From contig OX579634.1 of NCBI GenBank assembly GCA_951230915.1, forward strand, positions 17,262,725 to 17,326,724: DNA of 64,000 bases, given 5' to 3'. The stretch's first letter is position 1. Each line of letters starts with the position of its first letter. Under the pieces are notes generated by a model, which saw nothing but the letters and a program-made list of their open reading frames with translations, was not told the origin of the DNA and did no database searches. The position numbers and the translations under genes are program-made. This DNA is from Antitrichia curtipendula (taxonomy: Eukaryota > Streptophyta > Bryopsida > Hypnales > Leucodontaceae). This document shows, in pieces, positions 12,059 through 22,253 of the stretch.

Positions 12059-12929
12059 TTTACCCCCCAAAGGACCATTGTTCCTTTGGGGGGCAAATTG
12101 GATTTCATGCAGGTACCTACATTCTCAATTTTTTATTTTTTTTAAAGATGGAAAAAATTGATTATCTTTATGGGAATATAATCCTTTTTTCAATTGGTCC
12201 TTGGGAACAAAAGTTATGCTTAGATAAATTCAAAACAAGGGAGACCAAGCAAAAAAAGAATTCAAAATTTTAAATTTTTTTTAAATATTAATTTTTTTTC
12301 TACTTGGAAAGTTGTGATTTATTCCATTTGGATTTGTTATGTGAAAGTTATGAACATTCTTGTTTTTCAGGCAATCTAAGCATCTTTTTAATGTTGTTTT
12401 CATATTTTTTCAAGAAAATAATTTCCGCATGATTTTTTTTTTTTGCTAGAACAATCTCACCATTGGGATTAATGCAATTTAATTCCATCTCAGAGATATT
12501 AGTAACTTAGATTTTCCTTCTATCTCATACCTACTTCTACTAAATCATTTTCTTTAGAATGAAATTAATTAATTTTTTTAATTTAAATTTTTCTTGTAGA
12601 ATCTCAACTCAATTCCCCACCTTAAAGTTTTAAAACTCAAAATATTGTGGTGCAAAAATTTTAATTTAAGAAGGTTCAAAGTCAAATAATCAAATCTTGC
12701 AATGTGCAAAAAAAATTGTTTTCTTTAATTTAAACACAGATATCTTGCAATTTGTGCACCCAAAATTTATTTAATTTATTCCACACATTCTCATACTAGT
12801 TAGGTGTAAGATCCTACAATTAGATGTGCCAAAAAATAAGTTCAATTTTTTTTGCTCTTTGCAATAGAAATGGCAATTTTGAATGTTTTCTAGCAAAAAT
12901 AAAAAAGGCCTTGGTCCTTTAGAAGTTAA
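12059..12929 (+). mobile_element. TTAA-type element, family a, copy 1
   Basis: The left end is TTTACCCCCCAAAGGAC (12,059) and the right end GTCCTTTAGAAGTTAA (to 12,929), degenerate inverted ends. The interior matches the copies at 42,059 and 43,408: a left block with GGCAAATTGGATTT, then TGATTTATTCCATTTGGATT, GAAAGTTATG and GGCAATCTAAGCATCTT. Orientation is given by the conserved left block. Confidence 0.7.
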
Positions 12930-13709
12930 GTATCTTCATACTACTGTTTTGCCGCTTGTACATTTATAGGTTTTTAAAATTCCTCTCTCAAAGCATTCTA
13001 CAAATTCAAAGAGCACAAGTGTGTTTCACTTGAAAAAATAACTTCCAAATTGAAAAAACAATCCTTCAAAAATGACTTTTAAAGAATAATGAAGCCAAAA
13101 TCACCTTTAAAATGCACATTTTAAGTTCAAAGCAAGGAAAAAGAAACATTGTGAAAATTTCTGACATTCCATTTACAATCAATTTTTAGACATGCCCATT
13201 ATGAATTTTGGTTTCAAAACTTTGTTGACAAATGCTGGATTATGGAATGGTAGATCCAAACATACGGATTCTATGTGTCAAAGTTGTACAACTTTGAATG
13301 AAATTCATCACAGAATAATAATTCTTCTAACGTGATCTGTACAACACATCTTTCCAACATTGGAATAATTGCACTATTCTCCATTCTCAATGCCCTACAA
13401 AGATTGATGTTCACTACTCCTACTAGCCTAAAACGGTCGGAGTTTGACAGTATTGAAATTGATTTCACATACAGCCGGGAATACGACACCATGCAAGTGC
13501 GACCATGCCAAGCAAGCCCACATTTCAAAAAAAGAAGAAGCTCCACCAGATCCAATTGGTGATGAACGTGACTTCAAAACCAATATCATTGAGGGAGTTG
13601 ACACAATCACACAGGTCAGTCAGTCTCTCTACACATGCCTCGTCAACATGTCTCCATATGTGACTCGTCAGCGTGTCTCTATGTATGACAAGTCCGTGGA
13701 ATTGTGACC
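12930..13709. other. Gene-free stretch
   Basis: Several overlapping 60-94-codon frames lie at 13,271-13,776 on both strands. None has a recognised motif. Nothing else was seen. Confidence 0.4.
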
Positions 13710-13985
13710 TAAGGTAGGCACCCCCAAAATGGCACCTGACCTTAAAGCGCCATCTACAGGCTGTGTACATTTCCAAAATCAGTTATGTACCTATTTGGAT
13801 GGAGCGCTTTCAGAAATAAACTTTGATCCTTAATAACTTTTGCATACGGTGTCCAAATGCCACGTTCTCTGGTGCGTTGGAACCTCCTTTCACTTGCCAA
13901 CAAGAATATATGAAAATTTGACCAGTCTAATAGTAGTGACTAGGTTCAGTAGCAAAAAGTGGCAGTTTTGGGTGTACCCACCTTA
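13710..13985. mobile_element. TA-flanked MITE, family 1, copy 2
   Basis: A 276-bp unit homologous to the one at 6,449-6,735. The right inverted end GTGTACCCACCTTA (13,972-13,985) is identical to copy 1; the left end TAAGGTAGGCACCC has diverged. The right half is best conserved (CTTTTGCATACGG, GGAACCTCCTTTCACTT, AGCAAAAAGTGGCAGTTTT). Confidence 0.85.
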
Positions 13986-14930
13986 AGTTATTGTGGGGAC
14001 TTCTCTCCGTCTGGCTTCAAAAGCAAGCAATGTTGGTCTGCGTGCATCAACTGGAGCAGGCAGGCAGCAGATTACGCCTACACTCAGCGGAATGGTGGAG
14101 AAGGTGATGCGACACTCTAATGTCGCGTCCCCGTCTCCTCTTTTAAAAAAAATTCCAGATCAACCCGTTTCAGAACAAGAAGAGTGCCGTCTGTCTGTCT
14201 GTCTGCGGGGCCTGCCAGCAGCGATCATTTGAGACCGAGTCCCACATTCCCAGGAATTGCATGGGTCTGCGATGATTGCTCCAACTGGTGGGGGAGCAGC
14301 CTAGCAATGTCACTCACAAGAAGGTGCGCACATGATAAGCTTAGGATAACCCTAACTTAAAGGACCACAAGGCCACCAGGTGGCTTCTGCAACTTACACT
14401 GTTTTGGGGCACCCTATGGGCAACATGCATGTTGGAGCTGCTCACCAAGGTAAGATAAAGCCCACTCAGGCTGAAAGCTGGGGCTGCTGCCTCAGTCAGC
14501 TGCTTTTAGCTTAACTGGTAACTTCCAGGGAGGCAGCTTTTCGTGAAGAGGAAGCCACCAGGTTTGGTTTTAGGGCTAACGACAGGGCAACTTGCATTCT
14601 TGCGACGTAACCTACCCCGGCATGTCAGCTTGCTGGGCGGTGGTGCTCGTGCAATCTTGAGGGAACAGACAGCTTGACAGCCTCATGGATCATGAAAATC
14701 AGTGATGATCAAGCGCGGGGGGGGGTCAATTTAACCCCCGATTGAAGTGCCTGGAAATCCATCATTTTTGGTATCATGAACAGAGAGTCTCAAGGTGATC
14801 ATGTTCCTTCCTAATAATGTCTCATTCATCCAAAGTAATGGTTGTATCATCGACCCCTACTAACAATGTTTTTGTTGCTTATAACCAAAACTGTCACACG
14901 ATCCTAAAACATATATTGAAAACAAGTTAG
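13986..14930. other. GC-richer island without a recognised gene
   Basis: Base composition rises clearly between about 13,990 and 14,730 compared with the AT-rich flanks. One 79-codon plus-strand frame (13,993-14,232) has no recognisable domain. A G-run and a nearby TTAACCCCC word at 14,717-14,740 could form a small hairpin. It may be a decayed gene or transposon fragment. Confidence 0.4.
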
Positions 14931-15995
14931 GCTCACCCCTAAAGTCCCATTGTCCCCTCGGGAGACAAAATGGATTTTGGGTCACGATGGTAGAGCGTGA
15001 GTGCAAAGACATGAGCCCATGAGTCTTGGACCTAGTTGTACATATGTAGCTACGACTATTTGAAGGTGTTTATAATATAGGCACACTGTAACATGGAAAA
15101 AGTCTATAATATAGACACCTATAATTATAGAAGGTGTTTGTTTATAATATAGGCTCATAGGTTCGTAGATTCTATGCTCACATGATGCTAGCACTCCACA
15201 ATTTGAGGTAGGCTCCTAAGCTCTCAATTTATGTTGTGATTCTTTGAAACTTTATGTGAACCTAACACTAAAACAAGGATTAAAAAAATCACAAAAAGAC
15301 AATCTTTTTTTGAATTAAAATATTCTTATAGAAAATATTTTTGTCTATGTGGAAAGATTTGATTCACACTATTTGAATTAGTGATGAGAAGTTATTAGCA
15401 GTCTTGTTTTTTGAGTAATCTAAGTATCTTCATGAAAAAACAACTTATAGGATTCATTTTTTAACATAGTTCTCACATTTTTCTGAAAGCAACTAAATTT
15501 GGAGGGATTTTGTTCACTTATTAGAACAATGTCACTATTGAAATTATTTTGTTTCAATTCCATCTAAGACCTATTAATAATTTAGTTTTTTTCTTCAATC
15601 TTGTATCTACTTCTAATAACAATTTTTAAAGAATGAAAATGAAGAGTGGACTTTTTGAAACTTTTTTTCTAGATTTTGAACTCAATTCTTCAACATAATT
15701 TTCTTTTAATTCGATATTGGTAGTACAAAGAGTTTAAGTTGAGGAGATTTAAAGCCTTCAAATCTAGTTAGGTAAGGTGCCAAAAGAATGGTTTTCTTCA
15801 CTTCCAACATAAATATCCTGCAATCTATGCAATTTTAGTTTTTGACATTTCTTCATGAATTTTAATACCAATTAGTCTAGTTCAAAATCTTATGGTTGAA
15901 CATGCAAAAGATATTTTCTAAAGTGTTTTGCACTAAAATAGAAATGACAATTTTGAATGGAATTTGATGAAAAAAGGATTTGACAATTTAGGGCC
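14931..15995 (+). mobile_element. TTAA-type element, family a, copy 2 (degenerate, with insertion)
   Basis: The left block CCCCTAAAGTCCCATTGTC followed by ACAAAATGGATTTTGGG at about 14,935-14,978 is nearly identical to the copy at 43,408. After about 220 bases of unrelated sequence (14,985-15,200, with TATAATATAGGC repeats), homology resumes with TTGTGATTCTTTGAAACTTT, GATTTGATTCACACTATTTG and GAGTAATCTAAGTATCTTC. The right end near 15,975-15,995 is worn. The block at 14,985-15,200 looks like a later insertion. Confidence 0.6.
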
Positions 15996-17989
15996 GGGGA
16001 TCTAGGTGATTTCAAAAATAATCTTTTGCAACTTAGTTGACTATGTGATTTTTTTGTGAGGGTTGAACCTCACATAAATATTTGGAGATGTTCATTACTA
16101 GGAATGCAATAACCTTTTTTATGACTCTTTAAATAGGATGGTCAAGATTTGATAAGAAAAATCATAGTTGTTCTTGGATATTTTTTCCGGTGAAGAAGGT
16201 CTCGTAAATGATTATGGGCATCACATTTATCTTGTTTTCAATTAGTTATGGATTCACTACTAAAGAAGTCCAATTGTAGTGGACTATGATTAATTGTTGC
16301 CTTACTATTGCAAAAGAACCGTCATCTTAGTGTGAAGATTTTGACTAATACTACTAATCTTGCAAGATGATATCTTAGAGAAGGGTCACTACTTCTAATT
16401 TTTTTTAAATTAGGTGAATCCATCATGTAGGATGGCATTTATGTTTGGCCATTATTATTATTTTAATTAATAATAAAAAAGTCTCTAAAAATAATAATTA
16501 ATATTTTAAAATATCATAGATTTATTCTATAATGTTTCTATTTCAAGATTAGTTTTTTTTATCCCTTAACACTTAGAGGACATTCGATGTTCTTGTTTGG
16601 TTGAAATTCATTAGTTTCATATATATTAAAACACAACTTTCAAAACATTTGAAATTTATATCATTTAGTAATATATATCCAAAATTCAGTTTCAATTTTT
16701 TATAATACCCATTGAGCTTTTGTACCTATAAAAAATACAAATATTGGTCTTTCAAAGATGATATGTCTCAATAAGTTGTCCTTGTTCAAGATAACAAACA
16801 TGCCCTTCTTTCATAAGATACAATTCACAATCTTTTTAGAAACAAAAAATTCCTTTACCAAATTGCATTTAAAAATAGCATCTAAACTTTGCCTTGAAGA
16901 TGGGAGCATGAAACACTTGTTTATTTTGTTACATTTGGACATTTGAAGGAGAGTATTCCAAGTACTACTAGCTTTTTGAAAAAAAAAATATTTCTAAAAT
17001 AAATAAAATATGGATAGCAGAAGAACATTGTCAATATTCTATCATCAAAAATTTTGATATAAGGAAAAAATCTCCAAAATTTATATACAAAACAAGAAAT
17101 AAAAAACTTCACAAACAGAGATATTTTATTGTTTAAATTATTATATAATAGTAAAACCAGTCAAATAAAAATAATTAAATATTTCTAAAAACTTTATGGA
17201 GATGAGATGCAACCAATGAAATCATAGAAAATTCATTTAGAAATGCTTACATAAAAGAGTTTTCTTTGCACCTATGTGGAGGACCAATGAATTTGCTTTA
17301 GACATACACTCCTCAACAAATATTTGTGTAATATACATCCAATATTATAGTATTAATTTGAAATGCATTAACTCCATACTTATCAATTTATGCTTGCATT
17401 TGTATTGAATGTGCAACAAATTATAAAAAAATAGGACAAGTGTTTCTTATTTTTACCCTTCAATAAAAACTCGTTCATACCTTGATATTTTTGGGGGGAG
17501 ATATTGGGCGTTTCAATTAGTCTCCATAATATATTAGCCATCATATTCTTTTAACCACTTAAAAAAAAAAATTTAATGACCAAACATTCTCTTTCACATG
17601 ACTAACTCTTTGCTTTTACAACCAAACACTAAAGGGAGCCTTCTCCTCTCAATAGTCTATACTCACCATTCTTCATCAATTATTAGTAATCACATGTGTC
17701 ACAACCCTAGCTCCAAGGCATGCTCTTGCCACCATAGTGAATAAAGGGGACATTGGGGGTGACTTCCCAAGCTTGCAAGAGACTTGGTGAAAAAATGAGG
17801 AGTCCTAAACAAACATGACAATGTAGCGCTCTGATAAAAACAAATAGGTGTGTGTGATGCACATGTTTTGAAAGCTAGTGAGGGCATTAGCTCATGGATC
17901 CATAGTATGTGGGAATCCAAGTTGTGAGACAAAAATGATGGCTCCTCAAAGTTAGAAGTACCTTTGTCACAAATCCAAGATGTGCGGCT
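15996..17989. other. Gene-free AT-rich stretch
   Basis: This is strongly AT-rich with no gene-like frame. The short frames near 16,758-17,112 and 17,699-17,932 show no recognised motif. Confidence 0.4.
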
Positions 17990-18592
17990 TTAACCCCTAA
18001 AGGACCGGGGGTGTCTGAGCATGGTTCTTATTTTCTTGACTAGCTCTTGTAACAAACATAATTCTTCATTTGTGTGGAATAATTTTGAAAATTGCCATTA
18101 TTGAAATGAAAGAAGACTTATTTAGCTTTCATATTAAAAAAGAAGATCAATGAAATCACACAATTTTTGAGAAAATGCCACCGTTGACAAGATTGATGAA
18201 AGATGTTTGGTTAGGTAGTACTTTGTATGTACGTTGAAATCAAAATGTTGAAATCGGAATGCTCAAAAATGACCCCAAAACTCTAATTTTATTTTCACAT
18301 GTACACATCGTCATAATGTTGTGAATTTTTTTAAATCATTTCGAGGTGTAGAAAAAAAGATATGAAAATGTAAAGTAACAACCAACAAAGCCTTTTCCAT
18401 TCTCAAAAAATTAATCAAAAATTGCACACTCAATCATTTTTGATTGGATTGCACCAATGGATTGAGTGGATAAAATCGTCCAAGTCTCTTTGTTGTTCAT
18501 GGATTGTTAGTGAGGTTCACATATTGAATTTTTTACAAATATAGTTGTAGAAGCCACATGGTGGCCTTATAGTATAGTCCTTTAGGGGTTAA
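17990..18592. mobile_element. TTAA-flanked element (piggyBac-like), family c
   Basis: The 603-bp unit has perfect 16-bp inverted ends TTAACCCCTAAAGGAC (17,990-18,005) and GTCCTTTAGGGGTTAA (18,577-18,592). If the TTAA is the target duplication, the element proper begins CCCC, as piggyBac-type ends do. There is no coding capacity. These are the cleanest ends of this class in the window. Confidence 0.8.
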
Positions 18593-20468
18593 GTGACGTG
18601 GGAGTAGAGGGGTCAAGAGGATTGCCTTCTTGAAATAAGGCATGCCACATATTGTTGGAAATGTAATGAGACAAGGATTCCATAATGCTAAGGCTCATGA
18701 AGAGCTTAGCTATGAGCTAAAAGTGATGGGCAAACAAAGGAAGAAGAGTCCAAGAGAACTACATCTTTTTAAGGGACTTAGACCTTTGGAGGGCCATAAC
18801 TTGTTCAATGCTCGTTGCATTTGAGAAAATATATAGTCCATGGTGATTTGCAAAAATATTATATCACAAAAATGAGATTGCACTTTGAATTTGAAGTTTG
18901 TAGTCAAAAATTATCCTGACGAAAAGATTAGGGGGCTTTAGAGCTCAATTTTGTAGCTAAGGCATCAAAATTAGATACCTCCTTTTGGGGGAAGGTGTCT
19001 TGGATGTCTTGAGTGATTTATAGGAGGGAGGGATACCAAATCCCACAGTGAGTATTATTAGAAAGTGGTGGATTTCCTCCTCACTTTGAAATGGTGTCAT
19101 AGTAAGCCATAATAGCTATAAATAGTGAGGTTGGTGATGGAGCCTCACCATTGCCTTCATGTTATTGTGGAGTGTTCTTGTGCACTCCTTAATATTGGTT
19201 GAATGGTGTTCCGCTCCATGTTAGGTTATGACGTGAGTTCTGATTAATGAATCATGAGGTGAGTCTATTATCGTGAAGTTGCTGGGCGAGCCTAATGGAT
19301 AGTTTGATACCATTCAAGGGCGTTTAGTGACGATGGTAGCTAATGCCACCACTAAGCGCTTGGACATTAATAGAAGTTTTGCCTAATATCATCAATTGAT
19401 AAACTTGGTATCTTGTGGAGATTAAATGATGGGAGTAATGGGGAATGAGCCCCTTTGACTAGAGTTGGAACTTAATACTCTAGATGTGTGGTATGTGCAG
19501 TGATAGAAAATCACTACCCTTTCTATCACTATAAGCGAAGTGCTAGAAAAGCAATTTGAGTAAACTTGACGAATTAAATGTCATTAAGAGGCGCGACAAC
19601 ATGATTGTTACTTCCACATATACTAGTGCTCACTAGATCAAATATTATTGAATAATCTCAAGTTACCAAATCCTTAACACCTTACTAAACCTCATTATTG
19701 TATTTAAAAATACTCCAAGCACAAAAATTGTCATAAAGTACTTGAATGATACATTCCTTTTGCATCATATTGTATGTGTATTTCAAACACAAGCTTTGCA
19801 ATTGATACACATATTGAAATTATTTTGGATTTTTTTGTAAATTATAAATGATGTCTTAACCAAATCATCTTTTCAGTATATGATTTCTTTCTCACTGGAA
19901 ACAATCTGTTATCTAGCACTGATCTTAAGAATGGAGTCATATTTTCAGATATGCCAAAGGTATGGGAATTCAACATGTTAAAGTGCAAATAGAGAGGCAA
20001 CATGCATATAGCAGATTTTTAGATTTCAAATGGTAAATGCAAAAAGAAATCTTCATTGGTCATAACTTATGAGTTAAAAAATCTACTTACATCAATGGAT
20101 GAGGATGAAACATATAAAATGTGGATGAAAACTCTTTATCCATCCCAAAGTGTACACATTCGTTTCAAAAGTGTGTTTTCTAAATTCCTAAGGCTTTTTT
20201 GAGCTCCAAAGAATTTCCTCAAAACTACACAAAAATCCCAAGTTTTGATAAGTTTTATCAATTTAAAAAAAAAAAACTTTACAAAATCAATCTAGTAAGA
20301 CTTGTTAGAATCACGCAAGAAAAGACAACACAACAATATCACATTGTATGGATTGAAAGATTATAATGTTTGATCAAGTGTGTGTTAAAAGTGTGAAAGT
20401 GATTTGAAGTCTTTAGATCCCCTCTGTACATGCCAAGTCTAAAATCGAGGTCATGAAAGAAAATTAGG
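18593..20468. other. Gene-free stretch with possible retroelement remains
   Basis: No gene was recognised. A TATA-like CTATAAATAG at about 19,113 followed by moderately GC-balanced sequence to about 19,360 has the look of an LTR promoter region, but no paired LTR, primer-binding site or target duplication was found. Confidence 0.3.
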
Positions 20469-21057
20469 TTAACCCCTGAATTCCAAGGCCATTTTTCTGT
20501 CAAAAATCATTTAAACTACCACTTCTACTTTATTCACCTACAAAATTAAACATATACATTTAAAAAATTTTAACCTTAGGATCTTTTTCTACACTTGTCT
20601 TAGATCATGTGGTCAATTTTTTGTGATTTTTGACCGTATAGATCAAAAGATATTAGCATTTAAAGTTAAAAAAATAAATTCTTTCAAGAATTTGCTTTGA
20701 TTGCCCACAAAACAAGAAGCTCTATAACATTCACATCACTAATTCAAATGAAATGAATCATAGCTTTACATTTAGACCAAAATATAATCTACAAGGAAAA
20801 AAATATTAAAATTTTTATTTCAATTTTTTGTGGGATTTTTTTGCCGCATAGTCTCCCCCATTTTGAGTTTTTTGTAGCATAACTTTTGTTCCCGGACACC
20901 AATTGAAATAGAAATTATAATCCTAGAAAGCTAGTCACTTTTTTTTTCTTCTATTTTATGAGAAAGTTTTTAAAAAATTTAGGAAAAATTGAGATCATAC
21001 AAACTTGCCCCAAATCTAATTTGTCATCTGTAGGGAAAACGGGACTTTCAGGGTTAA
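20469..21057 (-). mobile_element. TTAA-type element, family a, copy 3 (inverted)
   Basis: The plus strand starts TTAACCCCTGAATTCCAAGGCC (20,469) and ends GGGACTTTCAGGGTTAA (21,057). Read on the minus strand, the end and the following ACAAATTAGATTTGGGCAAG block match the left block of the copies at 42,059 and 43,408. Length is 589 bp, close to the 586 bp of the copy at 42,059. Confidence 0.7.
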
Positions 21058-21457
21058 AAGACATAATATGCATAACCATAATTGATTTATAGAATTTCAA
21101 AATTTGTTCTACAAAATCTTCAATTGATATTTTGGAAACAATTTTTTTCCCAAATTGTAATTTTGATGCTTAAAACACACTTTAAAGAGTAGTCAACTAA
21201 AAAAAATACTAAAAAAAATATTTTGATAATATTTTGGTAATAGTTTATGTAACTTCAAATTTTGGTTGACACCAGAATATGGCATCTTGGGCATTCAGGG
21301 ATTAAAATCAACGGAAGAAAGAAAGCAAAATAATTCATTGGAATGAAAATAGGCCCAAAAATGAATCCCTCACCAGAATTGTGATCATTCATGGCTCGGT
21401 TTTATCACGCAAGGCTTCTTGTTTTTCTCAAGGACGGACGTGGCCAAATGGAGGAGG

Positions 21458-21520
21458 GTCAGTTGGAGCTTTAAGAAATAATTTTTTAAAAACAAATGAA
21501 ACGGAATTCCGTCAGTTGGA
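21458..21520 (-). mobile_element. Extremely truncated LINE insertion 1
   Basis: A perfect 10-bp direct repeat GTCAGTTGGA (21,458-21,467 and 21,511-21,520) brackets 43 bp. Read on the minus strand, the insert begins with about 21 nt, TTCCGTTTCATTTGTTT, matching the 3' terminus of the LINE at 41,748-41,767, followed by an A-rich tail. This is the structure of a LINE insertion in which almost the whole element was lost by 5' truncation. Confidence 0.65.
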
Positions 21521-22195
21521 ATTTCGATTTGTCCGCTCCCAAACAGAGTCTTAAATAACTTCACACAACGTGAGTAACTTAATACCTGCTCAGACGGAGT
21601 GCTCACTAAGTACTGCAGTATTTGACGGCTGGAATACAACAGTATCCTACAGTGAATTCTAATACAAAATCTTTCTGTAACGAAAACACAAAGTATATCA
21701 ATACTGTAACAGTCCACCATAAATGATGTGATGAGGAGTCTACTGGAACGAAGATTCTTCTTCTCCACCATCTTCTGGAGTGCCGTGGTGATCGAAATAA
21801 CATAAGATAAGTTAAAACTTTGCATTGAAGCAGCCGGCATCATTCCAATCCGAGATGCTGAGTTGTAAAAAAAACTTCAGTTGGAGACATACACCAGAGG
21901 ACAAAATGTGGTTAAGTTATGTATTGGACTGGAATCTGTGAGTAAATGTAATTTACATCTAGAATACTAGAATACCTTCTCAGAAACAGAATATGCCTCA
22001 GTTGCAGCTACACTGCTACAGTACTAATTCTGCACCCGGATCAGAGCCACTTAAATGCCAGCCAGCACCTTGCTATCTTCTTCCAATATTAACTCCAGGA
22101 AAAAAACCCTGAACGTGGGTCGTATTGAAGTGTGATTGAGGTCATAATTTTATGGACGGTCATGGCTACGTACTGGTGTAATTACAATCTTCTGT

Positions 22196-22253
22196 ATTGA
22201 GTGCTGTTTTTTTTTTGGAAACAAATGAAACGGAATTTCATTGATTGAGTGCT
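22196..22253 (-). mobile_element. Extremely truncated LINE insertion 2
   Basis: A perfect 10-bp direct repeat ATTGAGTGCT (22,196-22,205 and 22,244-22,253) brackets 38 bp. On the minus strand the insert reads AAATTCCGTTTCATTTGTTTCC followed by a pure A-run, that is the LINE 3' end plus poly(A). Only about 27 nt of LINE sequence were inserted. Confidence 0.75.

Noticed and set aside
19113..19360. Solo LTR with TATA box
   Set aside because: No terminal TG...CA pair, target duplication or second LTR could be found.
21284..21305. TTCAGGGATTAA as the right end of another TTAA element
   Set aside because: No matching left end was found; it may be chance.
21385..21843. 152-codon minus-strand frame
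   Set aside because: No recognised domain, and it spans a micro-LINE insertion, so it is not likely to be a conserved gene.
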